Source: an uncultured Ruminococcus sp.
Lineage (GTDB): Bacteria > Bacillota > Clostridia > Oscillospirales > Ruminococcaceae
Length of the DNA: 45,789 nt
NCBI GenBank assembly: GCA_945877315.1
Contig: CAMCRP010000024.1
Span: 1 to 45,789, forward strand
Direction of reading: 5' to 3'
The position numbers and the translations under genes were made by a program. Below, piece by piece: positions 39,828 to 45,789 of the stretch. A model generated the notes under the pieces. The model was not told the origin of the DNA. It was given only the letters and a program-made list of their open reading frames with translations, and made no database searches. Positions within the stretch are counted from its first letter, which is position 1, and each line of letters begins with the position of its first letter.

Positions 39828-41111
39828 TTGGAGAAATTTATTATCAAGGGCGGACGCCGTCTTGAAGGCGAGGTAACTATAAGCGGTGCGAAAAATGCGG
39901 CTGTTGCCATTATCCCCGCTGTAATTCTGTCCGACGAGCCTTGTGTGCTTGAAAATGTTCCTAATATCAGCGACGTTTCCATCAGCCTGCGTATCCTCTT
40001 TGAAATGGGCGCAGATGTTAAATATATCGGCAAAAACACCGTCCGTATCGATGCTACGGGCATTAAAGAACCTATCGTTCCTTACGAAATGGCTAGACAT
40101 ATGAGGGCTTCTTACTATTTTCTGGGTTCTCTGCTGGGAAAATATAAGTGCGCAAGAGTTGCCCTGCCCGGCGGCTGCTATCTGGGCGATCGTCCTATCG
40201 ATCAGCATTTGAAGGCATTTACCGCTTTGGGTGCTGCCTGCGCTATCGACAGGGGAATGGTGGACGCTCAGGCTGAAATGCTGCTTGGTTCGCAGATCTA
40301 CTTTGACATTGTTTCCGTTGGTGCTACCATAAATGCAATGCTTGCTTCTGTAAAGGCTTCGGGCTTGACAATTATCGAGAATGCCGCAAAAGAGCCGCAT
40401 ATTGTCGATCTGGCAAACTTCCTTAACTCTATGGGCGCAGATATTATGGGCGCAGGTACCGACGTTATTAAGGTAAGGGGCGTTAAGAAGCTCAAGGGTA
40501 CTACCTATGCTATTATTCCCGACCAGATAGAGGCGGGCACTTATATGGTGGCTGCCGCAGCTACAAAGGGAAATGTGCTTATCAAGAACGTTATCCCCAA
40601 GCACCTTGAATCCATTACAAACAAGCTGGAAAAGATAGGCGTGAACGTTGAGGAATATGACGACTGCGTTCGTGTTTCCGTGGACGGTCCTCTTGTTAAG
40701 ACAAGCATTAAGACCATGCCTCACCCCGGGTTCCCCACCGATATGCAGCCGCAGATATCCACTCTGCTGACTCTTGCGGAGGGTACAAGCATTATTACCG
40801 AGGATATTTTTGACAATCGTTTCAGATATGTTGACGAGCTTCGCAGAATGGGCGCAGATATAAAGGTTGACGGTCATGTTGCCATTATTGAGGGCGTGGG
40901 ACAGCTTATGGGTGCTCCTGTGACAGCTCCCGACCTTCGTGCAGGTGCGGCTCTCATTATTGCTGGACTGGCTGCAAGCGGCGTTACGGAAATTGACGAC
41001 ATCTACCACATTGAGCGGGGTTACGAGGACATTGAAGAAAAGCTTCGTGCTCTGGGAGCGGATATTGTCAAGAAAAACATTCCCGGCGCAGCGGTCAGAA
41101 AGGCACTTTAA
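39828..41111 (+). CDS. murA: UDP-N-acetylglucosamine 1-carboxyvinyltransferase
   Basis: MurA transfers enolpyruvate from PEP to UDP-GlcNAc, the first committed step of peptidoglycan synthesis, and is the fosfomycin target. The 427-residue protein has Lys22-Asn23 (SGAKNAAVA), the catalytic Cys117 in LPGGCYLGDRPIDQH, GATINAMLASVKA and TMPHPGFPTDMQPQ. Cys117 is retained, so fosfomycin should bind. The TTG start was chosen because AAGGGAGT lies 8 bases upstream; an ATG 54 bases earlier has no site. Upstream is a TATAAT with a poor -35. Confidence 0.96.
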   Translation: MEKFIIKGGRRLEGEVTISGAKNAAVAIIPAVILSDEPCVLENVPNISDVSISLRILFEMGADVKYIGKNTVRIDATGIKEPIVPYEMARHMRASYYFLGSLLGKYKCARVALPGGCYLGDRPIDQHLKAFTALGAACAIDRGMVDAQAEMLLGSQIYFDIVSVGATINAMLASVKASGLTIIENAAKEPHIVDLANFLNSMGADIMGAGTDVIKVRGVKKLKGTTYAIIPDQIEAGTYMVAAAATKGNVLIKNVIPKHLESITNKLEKIGVNVEEYDDCVRVSVDGPLVKTSIKTMPHPGFPTDMQPQISTLLTLAEGTSIITEDIFDNRFRYVDELRRMGADIKVDGHVAIIEGVGQLMGAPVTAPDLRAGAALIIAGLAASGVTEIDDIYHIERGYEDIEEKLRALGADIVKKNIPGAAVRKAL

Positions 41112-41115
41112 GGAC

Positions 41116-41898
41116 ATGGCAAGGTTTTATCCTTTATTTTCATCAAGCAAGGGAAATTCCGTGTATATAGGCGGACGGGAAAGCGGAATACTCATTGATG
41201 CGGGTGTTTCCTGCTCAAGGCTTACCGCCGCTCTGGCTGCCAATAACATTCCTATGTCCGCTGTAAAGGCGTTGTTCATTACACATAATCACAGTGACCA
41301 TATCAGCGGCGTGAAAAATTTAACAAAGAAATATCCGATTTCCGTTTTTGCGGAGGCGGGGACTCTCGATTATCTGTTTGAAAACGGCTGTATCTACACC
41401 GACGGACAGGATATGAAGGGCGTTGTCACAGCCGCAGGAATGGAAATTTCCTGTTTTCACACCCCCCACGACACCCCCGAAAGCTGCGGTTACCGCATAA
41501 AGACCTCCGACGGGCGGATATGCTGCGTTTGCACCGATCTCGGATATGTTACGGAAACTGTTCTGGAAAATCTGACGGGCAGCGACCTTGTATATATCGA
41601 ATCAAATTATGACGAAAATATGCTGAAAATGGGTTCCTATCCCGCTTATTTAAAGGCAAGAATACGCTCAAAGCATGGGCATCTTTCCAACTCCGACTGC
41701 GGACAGCTGGCTGCTCATTTGGTGAAAAACGGCACAACACGGCTTATTCTCGGGCATTTATCTCAGGAAAATAACCGTCCCGAAAAGGCTGATGCGGCGG
41801 TTTGCGGTGCGCTTTCGGCGGCGGGATTTCAGAGGAATATAGACTACATATTATCTGTGGCAAAGCCTGAGAGCGAGGGCGGTTTTGTTGCATTTTAG
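41116..41898 (+). CDS. WalJ/YycJ-like metallo-beta-lactamase-fold hydrolase
   Basis: The 260-residue protein has the MBL zinc motif FITHNHSDHISGV, FHTPHDTPESCGYRI, CVCTDLGYVT and the late LILGHLSQENNRPE. This arrangement is that of YycJ/WalJ, an exonuclease-like protein linked to cell division and DNA replication control. It starts 4 bases after murA and precedes rlmH, the same neighbour found beside walJ in many Firmicutes. Confidence 0.9.
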   Translation: MARFYPLFSSSKGNSVYIGGRESGILIDAGVSCSRLTAALAANNIPMSAVKALFITHNHSDHISGVKNLTKKYPISVFAEAGTLDYLFENGCIYTDGQDMKGVVTAAGMEISCFHTPHDTPESCGYRIKTSDGRICCVCTDLGYVTETVLENLTGSDLVYIESNYDENMLKMGSYPAYLKARIRSKHGHLSNSDCGQLAAHLVKNGTTRLILGHLSQENNRPEKADAAVCGALSAAGFQRNIDYILSVAKPESEGGFVAF

Positions 41899-41913
41899 CG
41901 GAGGGACAGGCTT

Positions 41914-42402
41914 ATGATGACGGTACATCTTGTAACGGTTGGCAAGCTTAAAGAAAAGTATCTTGTTTCTGCCTGTAATGAGTATATAAAGCGGTTGGGT
42001 GCATACTGCAATATAGTTGTGGACGAGCTGCCCGAGAGCCGTCTGCCCGATGACCCGTCCCAGAAGCAGATAGAAAACGCCCTTGCCGATGAGGGTAAGA
42101 AGATGTTGAAGCTTATTGAGAGCAGAAAAAGCTGCTACAATATCGCCATGTGCATTGAGGGAAAAATGCTTTCCTCGGAGGAGCTTGCGCTGAAAATCAA
42201 GCAGGTTTCCATAAACGGTCTTAGCTTTATGAATATTTTTATCGGCAGCTCCTTTGGTATCTCCGAGGAGGTCAAGAAGGCTTGCGATTTGCGGCTTTCC
42301 ATGTCCCCCATGACCTTCCCACATCAGCTGGCAAGGGTAATGCTTCTGGAACAGCTTTACAGGGCGTTTTCCATTAATGGGAACGGGAAATACCACAAGT
42401 GA
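41914..42402 (+). CDS. rlmH: 23S rRNA (pseudouridine1915-N3)-methyltransferase
   Basis: RlmH is a SPOUT methyltransferase acting on helix 69 of 23S rRNA in assembled ribosomes. The 162-residue protein has VHLVTVGKLKEKY, YIKRLGAYCNIVVDELPE, the knot motif IFIGSSFGI and the ending LARVMLLEQLYRAF followed by NGKYHK. A GGAGGGAC site precedes the start. The stop is followed by a heptad repeat array. Confidence 0.96.
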   Translation: MMTVHLVTVGKLKEKYLVSACNEYIKRLGAYCNIVVDELPESRLPDDPSQKQIENALADEGKKMLKLIESRKSCYNIAMCIEGKMLSSEELALKIKQVSINGLSFMNIFIGSSFGISEEVKKACDLRLSMSPMTFPHQLARVMLLEQLYRAFSINGNGKYHK

Positions 42403-42410
42403 TGCTTAAT

Positions 42411-42630
42411 GTGGAGAGTGGAAAGTGAAAAGTGGAGTTATTAGTGTTTAGAGTTGAGTGTTGAATTAGTTTGTGTTACCAACGAAGTATTGTAGGGGAC
42501 GGGTTTCCCGTCCCGTTGGTACGCTGTTCTTTACGGTGCTGCGGCATCAAATGTTGTCACCGGATAAGCCTGCGAAATAGGTGTGTGAAAAAGTGGAGTT
42601 ATTGGTGTTTAGTGTTGAGAGTTGAATTTT
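42411..42630. repeat. Heptad-repeat locus D with direct copies around a small hairpin
   Basis: Two related arrays, 42411-42467 and 42582-42630, carry the same order: GTGGAAA-like units, then GTTATT(A/G)GTGTTTAG, then TGAG(T/A)GTTGAATT. Between them lie nested stems: TACCAACG/CGTTGGTA and GGGACGGG/CCCGTCCC (42477-42521). The gap from 42403 to 42719 has no gene; it contains this repeat and the leader-peptide promoter. Confidence 0.7.
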
Positions 42631-42644
42631 TATTTTAAAAACAC

Positions 42645-42673
42645 TTGACAAATGGAAATGATTGTGTTATAAT
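42645..42673 (+). promoter_or_regulatory. Promoter of the leader-peptide/ABC exporter operon
   Basis: TTGACA and TATAAT with a 17-base spacer are a full consensus sigma-A promoter, about 45 bases before the leader ORF. Confidence 0.85.
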
Positions 42674-42719
42674 CGGTTTCAGCGTTTGGAAAAAATTATA
42701 TGAAAGGAAGTGAACGGCT

Positions 42720-42791
42720 ATGACAAATATTATCATTATCAAGAATCGGGTAAAGCTGAAGGCTGTTCACGTATTTTCGAAGAGATTTTGA
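42720..42791 (+). CDS. Attenuator leader peptide, 23 codons
   Basis: The short frame MTNIIIIKNRVKLKAVHVFSKRF has a strong ribosome site (AAAGGAAGTG), a consensus promoter, and no membrane segment or known family. Its coding region overlaps mutually exclusive RNA stems: the region around its start (42710-42719) pairs with 42761-42770, and codons 20-22 (42777-42784) can pair with the 5' arm of the downstream terminator. This design fits ribosome-controlled attenuation of the ABC exporter, as for bmrB-bmrCD of Bacillus subtilis. A secreted peptide is less likely given these stems. Confidence 0.65.
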   Translation: MTNIIIIKNRVKLKAVHVFSKRF

Positions 42792-42820
42792 TTTTTCCGT
42801 TCAAAAATTGTGACATTTGC

Positions 42821-42853
42821 GCTTCTTCGGTTTTGTCCGAGGGAGCTTTTTTT
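42821..42853 (+). terminator. Attenuator terminator before the ABC exporter
   Basis: A 10-bp stem (GCTTCTTCGG with CCGAGGGAGC, two G-U) is followed by T7 and ends 24 bases before the first exporter ATG. The 5' arm is also complementary to the end of the leader ORF. Confidence 0.85.
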
Positions 42854-42877
42854 ATTTGAACAAAAGGAGATGGCAAA

Positions 42878-44779
42878 ATGAATCTGTTCAAAAAATCCGA
42901 GAAAAAGGACGAAAACACCGATGAATTTCACCGTGAATACGGCGTTATCAGCAATATTCGCTACATAATGTCGGCGTTTGTGAAATACAGAAAATCGCTG
43001 ATATTTTTCCTTGCTGCGGGCGGTGCGGCTGCGGCGTCTATGTCCTATATATGGAGCTTTATAGGCAAGCTGGTCATTGATATGATAGAGCGGCAGATGA
43101 AGTCCCCGAGCAGCGATATTAAGCCGCTTTTGATGCTGGTGGGCGTTTCCACGGCGGTGGAGCTGTTCTTTATGTGGCTGAATACGCTTTCGCAAACGAA
43201 GCTTGGCATTGGCTTTACCTATGTCAGAATGATGCTTGTAAAGGAGCGTATTGCAAAGAGCCTGTCCATGGAATATGAGGCGCTGGAAACCCCAGAAATG
43301 CTTGACCGTTTGCAGAAGGCAAAGCGTGCAACGGCGGGGGACTGGCAGGGCGTTCAGGGAATGATGACCTACATGCAGACCATGGCGACATACGTTGTTT
43401 CGGTCATTGTTTCGACGGTCATAATGGCGACCTACAAGCCTATGGTAATCCCCATAGTAGGCGTTCTGGCACTCATACAGTTTCAGTTTTTCGAGTATAT
43501 CCGCAAGAAGGACAAAAAGGAAATGTGGGACGCTATGATGCCCCATTGGCGCAAGCTTGACTATATGGAAACCGTCACCACCGACTTTTCCTTTGCGAAG
43601 GATATCCGACTTTTCGGAATGAAAAATTATCTCAGCAAAAAGCAGAAGCAGGTGTTCGACACGGAGCTTTCCCATTGGAAAAAGTCCCGTCAGTACTGGA
43701 TATACAACTCGCTTTTTGCCCACGGAATGGTGCTTATCCAGAACCTTATCATTATGGGAATGTTAATTTACAGCGTTGTTTACGAGGGGCTTTCCATCGG
43801 TAATTTCTCGCTGTATTTTGCAAGCTCCACGGCATTTTCGGGGGCTGTCAATCAGATACTTATGGCAGTTTCCGCACTGAGGGAGCGTTCGGCGCAGACA
43901 GATGATTTCAGAAGCTTTATGGATATTCCGTCCGCAGACGCTTCGGGAACGGTGAAAAAGCCGCCCGTTCCCCGTTCGGACAGATACGAATTTACATTTG
44001 AAAATGTTTCCTTTAAGTACAAGGGACAGGAATCTTATGCGCTGAAAAATGTGAATATAACCATTTCCCAGGGCGAAAAGCTGGCTGTTGTGGGGCTTAA
44101 CGGAGCGGGTAAGACAACATTTATCAAGCTGCTGCTTCGGCTGTATGATGTCACCGAGGGGCGAATCCTCATAAATGGCGTTGATGTTCGGGAATATGAC
44201 AGGGCGGACTATTTCAGCCTGTTTGCGCCCGCTTTTCAGGACGTAATGGTGTTTGCGTTCCCTATGTCGGAGAATGTTTCCATGAAGGAGCCGTTTAACA
44301 CGGACAAGGAGCAGGCGGAGAAAATGCTGCGTTCTGCGGGTCTGGGCGAGAAGATAGACAGCCTTGAAAAGGGCGTTGACACGGAGCTTTTGAAGGTTTT
44401 GTACGATGACGGCGTTGACCTTTCGGGCGGCGAAAAGCAGAAGCTTGCTCTGGCGAGGGCACTTTACAAGGACACGGACGTGGTGGTTCTGGACGAGCCT
44501 ACCGCCGCTTTGGACGCTCTTGCGGAGTACAGACTGTACCAAAGCTTTGACGGGCTTATCGGCGGGAAAACTGCGGTTTACATCTCACATCGTCTGTCGT
44601 CAACACGTTTCTGCGACAGGGTCGCAATGTTTGCAAAGGGCGAGCTTTTGGAAACGGGAACTCACGACGAGTTAATGGAGAAAAACGGCGCATATGCGGA
44701 AATGTTCCGTGTTCAGGCACAGTATTACGTTGAGGACAAGGACGTTATCCTTGCGGAGGGAGGTGTTTCGGTTGAATAA
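42878..44779 (+). CDS. ABC exporter half-transporter A (permease-ATPase)
   Basis: The 633-residue protein has a type-I exporter membrane domain (about 25-340, six segments) and an ATPase domain with Walker A GLNGAGKTT, Q-loop PAFQDVMVF, signature LSGGEKQKLALARAL, Walker B VVVLDEPTAAL and switch ISHR. All catalytic residues are intact. AAAAGGAG precedes the ATG. Expression should depend on the attenuator upstream. It pairs with the next gene, probably as a heterodimeric drug or peptide exporter. Confidence 0.92.
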   Translation: MNLFKKSEKKDENTDEFHREYGVISNIRYIMSAFVKYRKSLIFFLAAGGAAAASMSYIWSFIGKLVIDMIERQMKSPSSDIKPLLMLVGVSTAVELFFMWLNTLSQTKLGIGFTYVRMMLVKERIAKSLSMEYEALETPEMLDRLQKAKRATAGDWQGVQGMMTYMQTMATYVVSVIVSTVIMATYKPMVIPIVGVLALIQFQFFEYIRKKDKKEMWDAMMPHWRKLDYMETVTTDFSFAKDIRLFGMKNYLSKKQKQVFDTELSHWKKSRQYWIYNSLFAHGMVLIQNLIIMGMLIYSVVYEGLSIGNFSLYFASSTAFSGAVNQILMAVSALRERSAQTDDFRSFMDIPSADASGTVKKPPVPRSDRYEFTFENVSFKYKGQESYALKNVNITISQGEKLAVVGLNGAGKTTFIKLLLRLYDVTEGRILINGVDVREYDRADYFSLFAPAFQDVMVFAFPMSENVSMKEPFNTDKEQAEKMLRSAGLGEKIDSLEKGVDTELLKVLYDDGVDLSGGEKQKLALARALYKDTDVVVLDEPTAALDALAEYRLYQSFDGLIGGKTAVYISHRLSSTRFCDRVAMFAKGELLETGTHDELMEKNGAYAEMFRVQAQYYVEDKDVILAEGGVSVE

Positions 44780-45788
44780 GGAAAACAAAACGGCGGCGGT
44801 CATCAAATATTTTTTTCCCGATGCATGGCGGAAAACTAAGGGCTATTTCATTCTGTCCGTCATAAATCTGCTTATTGCGGCGGCGATACCCTTTGTGGAC
44901 ATTTACTTTCTGCCGCTGCTGGTGGACTCTATGACTGCCGAGGTCAAGGACATTCGGACAATACTTTTTTACGGCGGTGCCATGGTGTTCTTTGATATAC
45001 TTTTGCAGGTGTTAAACAGCACATTGTCCGTTCAGCTGGAGAAGTATGCGGACTTCTTTCTGAACGATTCCTCTGTGGAAATTTCCCGAAGATGTATGGA
45101 GCTTGACTTTGCCCTGACGGAAAACAAGGAAGCTCTTGACCAGATAAAAAAGGCAAGGGAAGGGCTTAACTGGTCGGGGGGCGTTCACGAGATTGCAAAG
45201 GCGTTTTTCAGCATCATCTCAAACGGTCTGAGAATATTCGGTGCGGCTGCGGTGCTGGCGGTGAATGCGCCCTTGCTGCTGCTTCTCATTGCTGTTTTGC
45301 TTACGGCAAGCACCCTTATCAACCGCAAAAAGAACGACATCGACATAAAGAATTTCACCGAGCTTTCGGGAATAAACCGCATTTTCGGGCATATTTGCTG
45401 GGAGATGGAGGATTTTCGCTACGGCAAGGACATTCGTCTTTACGGCGCAGCGGGAATGATGATTGAAAAGGCGTCCCAGCAGATAAACAAGCTCAACGAT
45501 TATTGGAAAAGGATAAACGACAAGAAATTCCCGCTGAATATCCTGGACATTATCGTTACGGCGGCAAGGGATTTCGGAACATATCTTTATCTGGGATTTC
45601 TGGCGATTATGGGGAAGATAACTATCGGAACATTTTCTCAGCTGCTGACGGCGGGCGGTTCGCTGAATACTGCATTACAGGGAATGGTGTTCGGCTTTCA
45701 GGACATTGTAAAGCGCAGCAGCTATGCCTATGAGATAGTGAAATTTATGGAATATCAAACAACAAATCCTAAAAAAATCGCCCATTAG
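44772..45788 (+). CDS. ABC exporter half-transporter B, truncated before the ATPase
   Basis: A TTG start behind GGGAGGTG overlaps the previous stop by 8 bases. The 338 residues form a type-I exporter membrane domain (VINLLIAAAIPFVDIYFLPL, INGLRIFGAAAVLAV-like segments, and the coupling-helix region YGKDIRLYGAA). The frame ends in a stop at the window edge, about 10 residues past KFMEY, where a linker and roughly 270-residue ATPase should follow. The final bases look more AT-rich than the gene. The stop is probably an assembly-end artefact or a truncation. Confidence 0.8.
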   Translation: MNKENKTAAVIKYFFPDAWRKTKGYFILSVINLLIAAAIPFVDIYFLPLLVDSMTAEVKDIRTILFYGGAMVFFDILLQVLNSTLSVQLEKYADFFLNDSSVEISRRCMELDFALTENKEALDQIKKAREGLNWSGGVHEIAKAFFSIISNGLRIFGAAAVLAVNAPLLLLLIAVLLTASTLINRKKNDIDIKNFTELSGINRIFGHICWEMEDFRYGKDIRLYGAAGMMIEKASQQINKLNDYWKRINDKKFPLNILDIIVTAARDFGTYLYLGFLAIMGKITIGTFSQLLTAGGSLNTALQGMVFGFQDIVKRSSYAYEIVKFMEYQTTNPKKIAH

Positions 45789-45789
45789 C

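Noticed and set aside
39807-41117. 436-codon open frame antisense to murA
   Set aside because: Full overlap with a clear essential gene, no start signal and no recognisable protein character.
4111-42630. CRISPR array
   Set aside because: The repeats are 7-base units without regular unique spacers, and no cas genes are present.

Overview
The window looks like a chromosomal contig from a gut Clostridia bacterium of the Oscillospiraceae/Ruminococcus type. The reasons are the Gram-positive LexA, frequent TTG/GTG starts behind strong AGGAGG-like ribosome sites, a Clostridial housekeeping set (WalJ-type hydrolase with RlmH, MurA, DUF4250, DUF4830, AGCS symporter, glycogen phosphorylase), and intergenic families of short repeats. 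The genus is inferred from protein character only. No rRNA, tRNA or CRISPR array was recognised. Both ends look damaged: the first reading frame joins the end of a TatD nuclease to the end of MurC, and the last gene stops before its ATPase domain.

Layout. 1-4100 (+): TatD/MurC chimera, lexA, folA, a repeat-rich lipoprotein, a CPBP membrane protease and an HdeD-like protein. 4200-8530 (-): a c-di-GMP phosphodiesterase, then an operon read leftwards as XRE repressor, ImmA/IrrE-type metallopeptidase, papain-like protein and the essential tRNA gene tsaD. 8530-8770: a control region with two near-consensus sigma-A promoters facing each other and four copies of one 16-bp palindromic operator. 8773-18769 (+): a Cro-like gene, then a tightly packed phage-type operon: sigma-like regulator, TerS-like protein, portal, scaffold, HK97-fold capsid, four connector or tail-completion genes, tail proteins, baseplate-hub-like protein, a leucine-rich-repeat fibre candidate, GH25 endolysin and holin. 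There is no large terminase, no tape-measure gene and no integrase. A GAAC-N4-GTTC (LexA-type) box lies just before the structural operon.

18800-26500: two uncharacterised small genes; a queuosine precursor operon (queD-queE-folE-queC) behind a probable preQ1 riboswitch and terminator; an AGCS amino-acid symporter; and, on the other strand, dusB-queF with a lipid-kinase-like gene whose nucleotide motif is degenerate. QueD, QueE, QueC and QueF together with FolE cover the route from GTP to preQ1. 26800-33600: a hybrid histidine kinase with its response regulator, glycogen phosphorylase and a DUF4830 protein. 33700-42400: FeoA, a solitary MinD-like ATPase, methylglyoxal synthase, an acyltransferase-like membrane protein, RsmA, a CapA lipoprotein, a WYL regulator, MurA, a WalJ-like hydrolase and RlmH. 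42400-45789: repeats, then a 23-codon leader peptide with terminator and antiterminator ahead of a two-gene ABC exporter.

The two strongest candidates for something new are (i) the terminase-less, tape-measure-less phage-like cluster with its face-to-face promoter switch, SOS box and tsaD placed inside the immunity operon, and (ii) the translated attenuator in front of the ABC exporter. A third theme is a family of heptad (GTGGAAA-like) and palindromic repeats that sit at gene 3' ends and supply the last codons and stop of some genes.
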